This document shows positions 1 to 6,928 of a DNA stretch of 29,094 nucleotides, piece after piece (position 1 is the stretch's first letter; every line of letters starts with the position of its first letter). Origin of the DNA: a virus; the IMG/VR virus record IMGVR_UViG_3300037137_000598, positions 1 to 29,094 of that record, one strand, 5' to 3'. The position numbers and the translations under genes were made by a program. The notes under the pieces are model-generated. The model did no database searches. It was not told where the DNA came from and worked only from the letters and a program-made list of their open reading frames with translations.

Positions 1-298
1 CGGTGCCGTTGTCCGCCACGAGGTAGGCCTCCACCTCGGCGTCCGTGAGATCGCTGCGGATGACGGCCACGTGCGTCCACCCGCGCGAGCGCGCAGCCTC
101 AACAACGTGGTGCCCGGCCACGATGGTGCCGTCGGGGAGCGCGAGCACGGGCCGCTGCTGGCCGAACCTCGCCAGGCTCCGGCTGATCTCGGCCACGTTC
201 CCCCGGCGCGGGTTGCGAGGATGCGGATGCAGATCGTCTAGCGGCGTGAGTAGCCTGCGGAGCTGCTCGTTCCCCTCCCACACGCGGGTCGTCGGCAT
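1..298 (-). CDS. ParB/sulfiredoxin-like nuclease-domain protein, partial (C-terminus off window)
   Basis: This frame stays open to the window edge, so only the first 99 residues are visible. The start ATG at 298 overlaps the TGA of the upstream HNH gene (TGATG). The visible part fits a ParB N-terminal-like domain: a DDLHPHPRNPR stretch (residues 21-31), a helix NVAEISRSLARFGQQRPVL (34-52), then IVAGHHVVEAARSRGW (59-74) and VEAYLVADN (89-97). The AGHHVVEAA segment sits where the family has its G-x-x-R box; the arginine is not obvious, which is common in phage copies as I recall. Phage proteins of this kind are DNA-binding or nicking enzymes, or act near DNA-modification genes. Its exact role here is unknown. 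It follows a VRR-NUC nuclease and an HNH protein. Confidence 0.7.
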   Translation of the reverse strand, partial: MPTTRVWEGNEQLRRLLTPLDDLHPHPRNPRRGNVAEISRSLARFGQQRPVLALPDGTIVAGHHVVEAARSRGWTHVAVIRSDLTDAEVEAYLVADNGT

Positions 299-1077
299 CA
301 AGCAGCCGTCGGATAGCGGTCGTCGAGCCAGGCCTCTATCCGCTGGCCGGTCAGTTCAGCGGAAGATAGGAACTCCCACTCCGCACGAGTGAACACGTCG
401 CGAGTGATAACCACCTTGCGATGATGCCAGCCGTGGTGGCAGGTGAAGCAGAGGGGTAGCGCGTTCCTGAGATCAGCCGCCCCTGCCTTCCACTTCCCCC
501 GCGGGATCGCATGATGTAGCTGTAGTCCGTCCAGCGAGCCACAGTTGCGGCATTCACGCTCGCCCTTCGCCTGTAGTCGCCAGCCCGGAATGCTGACTCC
601 GACACGGCGGCCGTGGCTATGCGCTGGATTGCCCTCACCTCCACGCTCGCGCGACAACTTGCGGTCGCGACATTCCCTGGAACACAGCTTCCGTGGCCCG
701 GGAATGAACTCACGACCGCACTCGGGGCAAGCGATGGGCGTCCGGTAGATGCGGTCGCAGCAGTGCGCGCATCGCCGTCGCCTGAGCGTCGAGTACACGA
801 CCATGTCGTGTCCACAGTCGATGCATGCGACAGTCTTGGCCCCACCCTTGCTTGCGTGATCTCGCTCCCGGTCGCGTTGACGGTCAGACTCACGCCGCCG
901 GTGCGTCTCGCGATAGCGTCGGTTCCGCTCCTGAGCGCAAGCGCGGCAGTGTCGCTTCCCATCTCTACTGATCCAGGCGTCCGAGAGATCATGACCGTGC
1001 TTGCAAAGCGCGCCGCCTCTGTTCGCTGGCTTCGGATCAGGTACAGGGGACGCCAGGGTGCGCTCCGACCCACTCAT
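298..1077 (-). CDS. HNH endonuclease with three preceding zinc ribbons
   Basis: A 259-residue protein built from repeated metal-binding modules. The first has C25, C44 and C47 with the CKHGHDLSD style seen at the N-terminus of many actinobacterial phage HNH proteins. The second has C85/C88 and C103/C106. The third has C117/C120 and C132/C136 (ACPECGREF). A C-terminal HNH nuclease core follows: C176/C179, LHH at 187-189, N205 and LCFTCHHGWHH at 209-219. A long Arg/Glu-rich stretch (50-76) separates ribbons one and two. It probably cuts or binds DNA, either as a homing-type endonuclease or as a packaging or repair nuclease; the target cannot be inferred. The start is uncertain: ATG at 1077 overlaps the VRR-NUC gene by 41 bases, and a GTG lies at 1086; neither has a strong ribosome site. 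Confidence 0.8.
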   Translation of the reverse strand: MSGSERTLASPVPDPKPANRGGALCKHGHDLSDAWISRDGKRHCRACAQERNRRYRETHRRRESDRQRDRERDHASKGGAKTVACIDCGHDMVVYSTLRRRRCAHCCDRIYRTPIACPECGREFIPGPRKLCSRECRDRKLSRERGGEGNPAHSHGRRVGVSIPGWRLQAKGERECRNCGSLDGLQLHHAIPRGKWKAGAADLRNALPLCFTCHHGWHHRKVVITRDVFTRAEWEFLSSAELTGQRIEAWLDDRYPTAA

Positions 1078-1423
1078 TGAACTCACGCTGCCGGGCGCGC
1101 AGGACGTCCTCGATTCTGCCCTCGGCCCAGTCGTCCGGCGTCCACACGCGCACCTCCTGCCCGGCCATCCGAAGCGCGCTGAGCCACGTCTCCTGCTCGT
1201 GCCGTAGTCGGTCGCCGTCGCCCTTCACCTCGACGAACAGCACGCGCTCGCGGACGAGGACGAGATCGGGCCAGCCCTTCCCGTCAGCCTGCGCGGGCGT
1301 CCGCCAGATGCCGTCGTGCCCCTTCATGCTGGCGAAGTGCGCGACGCGCCAGCCGAACCGGCGGGCCGTGTCCACGATGCCCTTCTGCAACTCGCGGCCC
1401 CGGAGCGGCGCGCGGTCAGCCAT
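1037..1423 (-). CDS. VRR-NUC domain nuclease
   Basis: A 128-residue protein matching the compact phage VRR-NUC type of the PD-(D/E)xK nuclease superfamily. Visible features are an N-terminal helix with ELQKGIVDTARRFGW (11-25), KGWPDLVLVR (49-58) supplying the catalytic Asp53, and VLFVEVKGDGDRL (61-73) supplying Glu65 and Lys67. A helix with HEQETWLSALRMAG (75-88) and a strand VRVWTPDDW (91-99) follow. Stand-alone VRR-NUC proteins act as structure-specific nucleases, for example on Holliday-type or flap DNA in phage recombination and replication. The ATG at 1423 overlaps the upstream gene's stop by 8 bases. Its position among replication and recombination genes fits a role in resolving DNA intermediates. 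Confidence 0.85.
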   Translation of the reverse strand: MADRAPLRGRELQKGIVDTARRFGWRVAHFASMKGHDGIWRTPAQADGKGWPDLVLVRERVLFVEVKGDGDRLRHEQETWLSALRMAGQEVRVWTPDDWAEGRIEDVLRARQREFNEWVGAHPGVPCT

Positions 1424-1985
1424 CGGCCCGAGCGAACAGCGCCAGCACGGTGTGGAAGTCAACGCCGGGCCTGATCTTCCGGGCGGCCTCGCGCGCCGTC
1501 TCCGGGTCCTCGCGCCGGGCGAGGTGCGTGACTGTCCATGACTCGCCCGCATCCCACGCCGCGAGTGCGTCGCGGCCTAGCTCGCTGATGGCGTACACGT
1601 GGTTGTCGGCGCGCGTGCTCGCACCCGGCCTGCGCCCGATCACCGTGAGCATCTGATACGGGTTGCACAGCTCCTGGCAGCGACGGCGTAGCGTCTCGCG
1701 TCGTCGCCAGTCCTCGGCCAGCCTCTCGCCCGCCTCCATCGCCGTAAGGCCGTATCCGTGCGGCACCTCCGGTAGCTCGCCGTCGATGGAGAGCTGCTCG
1801 GGCGCGGCGACCTCGGACAAGTCCGAAGCACCACCCGAAGGCGGCTCAGGGGAGAGCGCCGCGTCCGATTCTGGATCGTACTGAGCGAACGCCTCGTCGA
1901 GCGCATCGCTGCGGTGTCGATGCGTCCGGCGGTAGGCCTCCATCGCCGCCAGCGCCGGATTCTCAGGCTCCGGGCTGATCGCCAC
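1416..1985 (-). CDS. Unrecognised DNA-associated protein, 189 residues
   Basis: I do not recognise a family. The N-terminal third (about 1-75) is acidic, rich in Pro, Ser and Glu, and likely disordered. The C-terminal part is helical with a winged-helix-like stretch: RRRCQELCNPYQMLTVIG (about 100-117), then DNHVYAISELGRDALAAW (about 126-143), which resembles the wing and recognition region of PadR or MarR-type domains. The start is a GTG at 1985, overlapping the upstream 69-residue gene by 23 bases, with a GGGG stretch about eight bases before it. It may be a small DNA-binding or regulatory protein, which is inference. Confidence 0.7.
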   Translation of the reverse strand: MAISPEPENPALAAMEAYRRTHRHRSDALDEAFAQYDPESDAALSPEPPSGGASDLSEVAAPEQLSIDGELPEVPHGYGLTAMEAGERLAEDWRRRETLRRRCQELCNPYQMLTVIGRRPGASTRADNHVYAISELGRDALAAWDAGESWTVTHLARREDPETAREAARKIRPGVDFHTVLALFARADG

Positions 1986-2172
1986 CGGTATGCCCCGAGA
2001 AGTCGGACAGCGCCTCTCCGAAGATCGAGGCCAGCCTGTCGGCCACCACGTCCTCGGCCGTGTTGCGCTCGATGGAGCGCGTGAAGTGCTCCTCGCTGGT
2101 CCGGCTCAGCACGAGGCCGCACAGGCTGGCGATCTCCTGTCTGGCGATCTCGCGCACCCCTGCCTCGTCCAT
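1963..2172 (-). CDS. Small acidic protein, 69 residues, unknown
   Basis: A short gene with a clear AGGAGG ribosome site a few bases before its ATG. It is predicted to be helical (MDEAGVREIARQEIASLCGLV at the N-terminus) with a polar C-terminus. Nothing identifies a function. It is the first gene after a 13-bp perfect hairpin, so its translation or transcript level may be set by that structure. It overlaps the next gene by 23 bases. Confidence 0.65.
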   Translation of the reverse strand: MDEAGVREIARQEIASLCGLVLSRTSEEHFTRSIERNTAEDVVADRLASIFGEALSDFSGHTGGDQPGA

Positions 2173-2189
2173 TACTCCTCCTTGCTCAC

Positions 2190-2224
2190 GCCATGCGGGC
2201 TGACCGTTTGCCAGCCCGCATGGC
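2190..2224 (-). repeat. 13-bp perfect inverted repeat between two genes
   Basis: The arms GCCATGCGGGCTG (2190-2202) and CAGCCCGCATGGC (2212-2224) are perfectly complementary around a 9-base loop. It begins 8 bases after the TAA of the 150-residue gene and ends about 9 bases before the AGGAGG of the 69-residue gene. No T-tract follows on the minus strand, so it is not a textbook intrinsic terminator. It could be a transcript-stabilising or processing hairpin, an attenuator, or a protein-binding operator. Confidence 0.7.
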
Positions 2225-2232
2225 AGATGGTC

Positions 2233-2685
2233 TTACCTCAGTTCAGACAGCACCAGTTCCAGTGCGGCCTCCGTGCCGACTTGCAGCCGCAACGCCGTGT
2301 CCCAGGCGCGCGCGGCCCTTGTGCCTCGCCTACAGGCGGCCAGTGCCAGTTGGCATTGACTGATGTTCCTACGTGTCGTCTTGAGAACCTCGTCGGCCCG
2401 GCGATGCTGGCTCCATCGCATCAGCATGTTGTCCCGCTGGTTGGAGGTGTCGATGATGCGCCAGACGTTCGTCTCACCTCCACGCTTCACGTATGGCACC
2501 GTCCAGTGATGATCGTCTACCCATTCTGCGGTTCGCACTCGCGCCAGCACGGCGTGAATACGCCACTTGTTCAGGCCGCACGCTTGGCCCAGTTCCGGCT
2601 CGGTGCCACGGAAGTCACGGCGTGGCTGTCTCGCGGGAAGCAGGTAGTCGAATAGAGCTTGGATGTCTTGCTCGATCTGCGTCAT
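2233..2685 (-). CDS. Unrecognised protein with winged-helix-like N-terminus, 150 residues
   Basis: No family recognised. The N-terminal half (1-75) looks like a helix-turn-helix: EPELGQACGLNKWRIHAVLA (about 29-48), followed by a beta wing around WVDDHHWTVPYVKRGGETNVW. The C-terminal half is one or two amphipathic helices rich in Gln and Arg. It overlaps the preceding gene by ATGA. It uses visibly more A/T-ending codons than its neighbours, suggesting later acquisition. It may be a DNA-binding protein; this is inference from fold pattern only. Confidence 0.65.
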   Translation of the reverse strand: MTQIEQDIQALFDYLLPARQPRRDFRGTEPELGQACGLNKWRIHAVLARVRTAEWVDDHHWTVPYVKRGGETNVWRIIDTSNQRDNMLMRWSQHRRADEVLKTTRRNISQCQLALAACRRGTRAARAWDTALRLQVGTEAALELVLSELR

Positions 2686-3293
2686 CGCAGAAGCTCCTGT
2701 GGATCGCTCGTCAGTGCGAGCAGGGTGGCGGCCACGTCGCGGATCGACTCCTCGACTGCGGCCCTGTCGTCGTCGGTCGCCCTATCGGCATGCTCGTCCC
2801 AGAGATCGCGGACAGTCATCGCGGCCTCCTCCAGGCGAGCCAGGCTTCCACTCATCACGGCGTGGAAGCCTGCCGCGCTTTCCATATTCCGCACTTCATC
2901 GCGGATACCGAGCGGCGGGCGCGTGACCGTCGCCGGATGGGTTTCGTGAATGGCTCTACTAATCGTCGCGCGCCGTTCGGGAGGCAAGCCTGCGACCACC
3001 CTCTCGATCTGCTCCTCCGGTGCCGTCTGTAGCTCATGCCGCAGCCGCCGTTCGGAAACGGCAGCCTCCGGCTCCCACGGCGTCGTCGCCCCGCTATTTG
3101 CAGGACTTTCGGCCCAGGAGACGATGCGTCGGCACCAGTCGCGGCCCCTGCCGATAACGTCACCGATCTCCTCCCAGGTCGCTCCTGCGTCCTTCGCGGC
3201 CCGCATCTCACGAGCTGCATCTCGGTAGTAGTCGTCACCTCGACCTACCGCAGCGAGCGCCGCTTCGGCGTGCCTTCGTGCTTCGGCGTTCAT
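2682..3293 (-). CDS. Helix-turn-helix protein, 203 residues, unknown
   Basis: The start ATG at 3293 overlaps the upstream TGA and has GGAGGAGG just before it. Residues 36-60 (AGATWEEIGDVIGRGRDWCRRI) form a sigma-factor- or KorB-like helix-turn-helix. The middle (about 79-115) is charged and helical with ERRATISRAIHE. The C-terminal part (about 140-203) is a long acidic helix pair. It sits directly downstream of a ParB/KorB-like gene, and the two may act together in DNA binding or transcription control. I recognise no enzymatic motif. Confidence 0.7.
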   Translation of the reverse strand: MNAEARRHAEAALAAVGRGDDYYRDAAREMRAAKDAGATWEEIGDVIGRGRDWCRRIVSWAESPANSGATTPWEPEAAVSERRLRHELQTAPEEQIERVVAGLPPERRATISRAIHETHPATVTRPPLGIRDEVRNMESAAGFHAVMSGSLARLEEAAMTVRDLWDEHADRATDDDRAAVEESIRDVAATLLALTSDPQELLR

Positions 3294-3952
3294 CAGTCCT
3301 CCTCCCCGAGTGCCGCCCGCACGCGGACGAAGTCCTCGCGTCGGACGATGATGTTCTCTCCCGCGATCTCGGCGTTGTGCACGAGCGAGCGCGCCGCTTC
3401 GATCAGCAGCTCGGCGTTCGGCTCGTGCTGGTCGTCGCCGTCGAACATCGGCGGTGCCTCGTCCCGGCGTGCCGACTGCATCGCCTTCCGCAGCTCGGCG
3501 TAGCCCCACCGATGTTCGGCCGCCCTCGCCAGCCACGTGCGCTGCTCGCGCGCGGGCAGCGTGTAGACCGCCGCGTGCACCGACCAGCTCACGTCGCCGC
3601 GTCGCCGCGATGGCGGCACTCCTCGGCATACCGCCATGATCCGCAGCAGCGTCTGCTCGGCCAGCCCCGTTGCCTCGGCTGCCTGCGACCACCGCTCTCC
3701 AAACGTGCCCTCCCCGAAGATGAGCCAGTCTCCAAGGTAGAAGTTCACCCGACTTTTGAACTCACCCAGGAAAGCACCGAGGCTCTCGTAGGTGTCGTAC
3801 GCGATCTCCGGCGGGAGGTTGAGCACTCGGGGCGTCAGTGCTCCCCCGTTCTCCAGCTCGATCAGGAGCTGGACCGCGCCCGGTGCCGTCTCGGACAGGG
3901 CCAGCGGCTCGTGATCCGGGTTCAGCTCCTCGACGAGCGCCAGCGCGCTCAT
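3293..3952 (-). CDS. KorB/ParB-like DNA-binding protein, 219 residues
   Basis: The central region has a pattern I recognise from many actinobacterial and phage proteins: FYLGDWLIFGEGTFGERW (71-88), then the helix-turn-helix WSQAAEATGLAEQTLLRIMA (88-107), then SWSVHAAVYTLPAREQRTWL (122-141). This resembles the KorB/ParB central DNA-binding region, without the N-terminal ParB nuclease-like domain. The C-terminal 60 residues are acidic with DFVRVRAAL. It likely binds DNA as a regulator or partition-type factor. It starts at ATG 3952, overlapping the upstream stop (ATGA). Confidence 0.7.
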   Translation of the reverse strand: MSALALVEELNPDHEPLALSETAPGAVQLLIELENGGALTPRVLNLPPEIAYDTYESLGAFLGEFKSRVNFYLGDWLIFGEGTFGERWSQAAEATGLAEQTLLRIMAVCRGVPPSRRRGDVSWSVHAAVYTLPAREQRTWLARAAEHRWGYAELRKAMQSARRDEAPPMFDGDDQHEPNAELLIEAARSLVHNAEIAGENIIVRREDFVRVRAALGEED

Positions 3953-4263
3953 GCTGCGTCGAGGACGACTTCGGTTCCGTCGGCGGGCACCTCGATGCCC
4001 TCCCGCGGCTCGCCCGTTGCCTCACCGATCAGCGTCTCCTGCACGTCGAGGTACGTGTCGGCGCTGACCTCGACCGACACGGCCTTCGGCTCCGGCTGGA
4101 CGACGGTGCCACTGATGAACGTCGCGTTGCGGACCGGCACCACGAGGTACTCGCCCGTGTCCGGCACCACTGCCTTCCGCGCGCTATGCGGATTGCTCGC
4201 GTTCGCGTGCCCGGCGATGAACCAGCCGTCGCCTGTCTTTCGCAGGACGATGTAGTGGGTCAA
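3949..4263 (-). CDS. Small phage protein of unknown function, TTG start
   Basis: A 104-residue protein, mostly beta strand: HYIVLRKTGDGWFIAGHA at the N-terminus, an ARKAV helix, then GEYLVVPVRNATFI. The style is familiar from small actinobacteriophage early proteins of unknown role, but I cannot name it. The start is a TTG at 4263 overlapping the upstream TGA (TTGA). An AGGAGG seven bases before it supports this rare start. Confidence 0.7.
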   Translation of the reverse strand: MTHYIVLRKTGDGWFIAGHANASNPHSARKAVVPDTGEYLVVPVRNATFISGTVVQPEPKAVSVEVSADTYLDVQETLIGEATGEPREGIEVPADGTEVVLDAA

Positions 4264-4625
4264 CTTGCCACCTCCTGTAGCCAGGCTTCGATCTCGCGGA
4301 TCGCCCTGTTAGCGATCTCGCGCTTGATGATGAGATACGGCTCGACTGCACTCAGCAGCGCATGTACGTCACGCCATGTCCTCGCCACCCACTGCCACCC
4401 TGGCTTCCGTGCCAGCGGATTCGTCAGATCGTGGACGTGACCTCCGAACTGGAGCAGCCATTCGATCAGCTCCGGGCTGGTACTGGCGATGCTCACCGTC
4501 CAGCGCCGCGGCCGATCTCTGTTCAACCGCGAGATGCTGCCCTCACCGTCGATGATGCCCGCCAGGTATGCCAGCTCGACTTCCGTCGTCGGCAAGCTCA
4601 GCGCGACAGGGTGAGGGTGCGTCAT
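4260..4625 (-). CDS. LAGLIDADG-type homing endonuclease, single motif
   Basis: A 121-residue protein with one LAGLIDADG-like signature, LAYLAGIIDGEGSI (19-32), including the acidic residue that coordinates metal. A beta region (RRWTVSIASTS), the helix PELIEWLLQFGG, then WQWVARTWRDVHALLSAVEPYLIIKR and a C-terminal helix follow. This length and the single motif fit a half-site enzyme that acts as a homodimer. It lies between two genes joined by stop/start overlaps and disrupts neither, so it is free-standing rather than in an intron or intein. It could be a mobile homing gene or domesticated. Confidence 0.85.
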   Translation of the reverse strand: MTHPHPVALSLPTTEVELAYLAGIIDGEGSISRLNRDRPRRWTVSIASTSPELIEWLLQFGGHVHDLTNPLARKPGWQWVARTWRDVHALLSAVEPYLIIKREIANRAIREIEAWLQEVAS

Positions 4626-5098
4626 GCTGCCTCTCCTCTCAGTCGTGCGACCGCCTTCGCCAGCGTCTCGCGCTTCACCCCGAAGCGCACCTCCAAGGAG
4701 CGGAAGGATTCACCGGCGTCGTTGCGGTCGCGTGCCTCGCGGATCATGTCCGGCGAGAGCGGTGGATGGCTTGGTCGCCTGCGCGCGCTGCTCGTCGGCA
4801 GCCCGTAGTGAAGCTGGAGGATCAGGATGATCGTGCCCCGCTGCGTGAGGCCGCGTTCCTTCGCGTGCTGCCACAGCTTCGACTTGAGCGTATCGCCCAT
4901 CTTGATGTTCCACGTCGTCGAGCCGTCGGCCTCCCGGAACGGGTAGCCGCTCAGCTCCCACGGCTGCCTGAACTGGTCCGCCACGATCTGCCCCACCACG
5001 TCCAAGCGGCTGATGTCGCGCTCCTGCGCGTCTCGTTCTACCGCCTGGATCACGGCGCTCGGCACGTCCTCGACAACGACTCCTGCTTCCCTTCGCAT
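4622..5098 (-). CDS. DNA-binding regulator: ribbon-helix-helix-like plus helix-turn-helix
   Basis: A 158-residue protein from ATG 5098, chosen for the AGGGGAG directly upstream; an in-frame ATG at 5131 would add 11 residues but has no visible ribosome site. The first half contains two strand-helix-helix patterns: GVVVEDVPSAVIQAVERDA near residue 6, and STTWNIKMGDTLKSKLWQHA about 50 residues further on, followed by a strand (GTIILILQLHYG). These resemble ribbon-helix-helix dimer units. The C-terminus (LSPDMIREARDRNDAGESF and ETLAKAVARLRG) forms a helix-turn-helix. It is probably a transcription regulator of this module. It lies after a DNA methyltransferase. Confidence 0.65.
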   Translation of the reverse strand: MRREAGVVVEDVPSAVIQAVERDAQERDISRLDVVGQIVADQFRQPWELSGYPFREADGSTTWNIKMGDTLKSKLWQHAKERGLTQRGTIILILQLHYGLPTSSARRRPSHPPLSPDMIREARDRNDAGESFRSLEVRFGVKRETLAKAVARLRGEAA

Positions 5099-5133
5099 GG
5101 CTCCCCTAAGTCTAGCCGGGTCAGCGGACATTG

Positions 5134-5679
5134 TCACGCTACTGCCTCGGCCACGACGTAGCCCTCCTCGCCCGCCTCGCTGCCGTAGAACGGCATCCCT
5201 GGCTTCCGCTTCTGGAACACGCCGCACACCCGGGGCGAGTGGCCTGGCCGGAGCACGACCATGATCCGCATTGCGTGGTTGCAGCGCGGCGGCCGTCGCG
5301 GCTCGCGGTCGGTGTAGATGCAGAGCCAGCCACCCTCGCGGAGCACGCGCACGGCCTCGCGGGTATAGACCCCTGGCCGCAGCGGCGGTGTCTCGTACAG
5401 CTCCAGCGCCTCCGCGTCCGAGTATGGCGGATCGAGGATCACGCAGTCGAACGACTCATCCTCGAACGGCAGCTCGTGCGCGTCCGCGATCACGTCCGGC
5501 AGCGTGTCGGCACGCAGATCAACCCGAGTGCCGTGCTCCGCCATGCCGCCGAACGGGTGCAGCACGCGGTCGGGGAAGCCGAGAAGCTGGATCAGATTCT
5601 CCTCGAAGTAGAGCGGGAAGCCGCCTTTGTACCGGGACTTCGGCGGCCGCGGCAGCGTCCAGACCAGCGTCGGGATCAC
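5134..5679 (-). CDS. Compact DPPY DNA methyltransferase
   Basis: A 181-residue protein starting at a GTG (5679) that overlaps the upstream TGA as GTGA. The catalytic motif DPPYSD (83-88) is that of N6-adenine or N4-cytosine DNA methyltransferases. A glycine-rich HPFGGMAEHG (41-50) with VDLRAD resembles the SAM-binding region, and ADAHELPFEDESFDCVIL (66-82) leads into the motif. VRVLREGGWLCIYT (110-123) is the usual later strand. It has no room for a large target-recognition domain and no restriction partner nearby, so it is an orphan enzyme. It may protect phage DNA from host restriction or mark replicated DNA; the target site cannot be read from sequence. Confidence 0.8.
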   Translation of the reverse strand: MIPTLVWTLPRPPKSRYKGGFPLYFEENLIQLLGFPDRVLHPFGGMAEHGTRVDLRADTLPDVIADAHELPFEDESFDCVILDPPYSDAEALELYETPPLRPGVYTREAVRVLREGGWLCIYTDREPRRPPRCNHAMRIMVVLRPGHSPRVCGVFQKRKPGMPFYGSEAGEEGYVVAEAVA

Positions 5680-6245
5680 GCCATCCGCTCCAGCGCGAGC
5701 AGCTCGTCCAGCCTCGCCGTCGTCTCCTCCCGGGTCAGCTCCTCCCCGAGGTAGGCGGATGCGTACCAACCTGCCGCGTGCGGCTTGAACCAGTCGGTGT
5801 GCTCCAGCGGGAACACCCGCTCCATGACCACGCGGCTCTGAATCGAGAGGTGGCACCGCTGGCAGAGCGCGGCCAGGTTCCACCACCGGCAGTCCCACTT
5901 CACGCCGTTGAGGTGATGGACGGTGAGGATGCGCCACTGCGCCTCCGTCCACACACGCGGCCCGCCGCTGCCCTGGTAGTCGTCAGAGTCCGTGCGTGTT
6001 GGCCCGGAGTGAGTGCACCGCTCGTCGCAGCGCGACCACTGGCTCCGGGTGGAGTTCCGCGGGTCGCCCGCCGTGTACGGGTGCCCACATCGCTCACAGC
6101 GGTGCCCGGCGAGCGCGCGGACGATTTTCTTCACCGCCGCGTTCCGCACGTCGTCCTGCCAGGAGTCGTGGTGCCACGCGCTCGGGTAGCCGTCGGGCAA
6201 CACGTCCTCCGGGTTGTAGAGCCGCAGCGCGGCGATCTCACTCAC
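5676..6245 (-). CDS. HNH nuclease-like protein with extra zinc knuckles
   Basis: A 189-residue protein from GTG 6245, which overlaps the upstream TGA. Metal-binding pairs are C50/C53 (HRCERCGHPY) and C73/C77, followed by the HNH core: ILTVHHLNGVKWDCRWWNL (106-124) with HH at 110-111 and N123, then LCQRCHLSIQ (127-136). The C-terminal region has WFKPHAAGWYASAYLGEEL, often seen after such domains in phage proteins. Likely a DNA endonuclease; it sits between a helicase-loader candidate and a DNA methyltransferase. Confidence 0.8.
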   Translation of the reverse strand: MSEIAALRLYNPEDVLPDGYPSAWHHDSWQDDVRNAAVKKIVRALAGHRCERCGHPYTAGDPRNSTRSQWSRCDERCTHSGPTRTDSDDYQGSGGPRVWTEAQWRILTVHHLNGVKWDCRWWNLAALCQRCHLSIQSRVVMERVFPLEHTDWFKPHAAGWYASAYLGEELTREETTARLDELLALERMA

Positions 6246-6928
6246 TCGCCTGCCTCCGCGAAGATGCGCTCGGCTTCGATGTAGATGCCATCCGGCTCGC
6301 CGTGCTCCGGCGGCCCGTCGCGCAGCACTTGGATCGCGTGCGACTTCTCCGCGTCCGTCGGGTCGCCTATCGGCTTGCCCATCGCCCGGCGCAGCCAGCG
6401 AGCGTGAACCGGCGGCGCGGGTGCGGTCGCGCTCTCCGGCAGGCTCGCCATCGTCTGCCCGATCTCCTGCTGCGGAGGTAGCTCGCGCCGGTAGTTCGCC
6501 AGCGCGCGTGCCCCGATGTATTCGTTCACGACGTTCGCGCGGCGCTCGTTGTAGCTCTTGAGGAACTGCGCGCGGACGGTCGTCGGGTTGTCGCTGCGGA
6601 GGATCGCCCACCGTCCTCCCACCGCGTCCATTGCCTCGCGCACCTCCGGCGGGCACCGGCGCAAGTCGCCACGCAGGCACATATCCCACGCCTCCTCCGG
6701 CGACGGCAGCGCGAGTGCCTCCTCGGCCACCTCGCGCCGAATGCGGTGGATCGTCGGCAGAAAGTCGTCGCCCTTTAGCAGCCGCTCGACCGCTCGATTC
6801 ACCGCTGCTGCGTCGAGGTCGGCCAGCAGGCGGCCGTACAGCTCCGCGGTCGCGTCTGGGAATGTTCGCCCGGGGAACGCGACTTGGATCGCCGCGATTG
6901 CCGGAGCGCAACTCGTCGTCTCGGTCAT
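6242..6928 (-). CDS. Probable replicative helicase loader (G39P-like)
   Basis: A 228-residue protein from ATG 6928, overlapping the upstream stop as ATGA, with GGAGGA upstream. The N-terminal 70 residues fit the pattern of phage helicase loaders of the G39P/DnaI-N type: an aliphatic helix IAAIQVAFPG, an aromatic helix ELYGRLLADLDAAAVNRAVE (29-48), then DDFLPTIHRIRREV (54-67) in place of the family's pPt-i-ei element. The C-terminal half is unassigned. It sits directly after an initiator-like gene, the common order for initiator and helicase loader in phages. No helicase gene is in the window, so it may be encoded further left or supplied by the host. Confidence 0.65.
   Translation of the reverse strand: MTETTSCAPAIAAIQVAFPGRTFPDATAELYGRLLADLDAAAVNRAVERLLKGDDFLPTIHRIRREVAEEALALPSPEEAWDMCLRGDLRRCPPEVREAMDAVGGRWAILRSDNPTTVRAQFLKSYNERRANVVNEYIGARALANYRRELPPQQEIGQTMASLPESATAPAPPVHARWLRRAMGKPIGDPTDAEKSHAIQVLRDGPPEHGEPDGIYIEAERIFAEAGE

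Noticed and set aside
3278-4255. 325-codon plus-strand open frame
   Set aside because: Shadow of the minus-strand 219- and 104-residue genes; composition is Arg/Pro/Ala rich with no recognisable domain.
5680-5952. Upstream extension of the DPPY methyltransferase frame
   Set aside because: This part is a shadow of the HNH gene; the GTG at 5679 with stop overlap is the better start.
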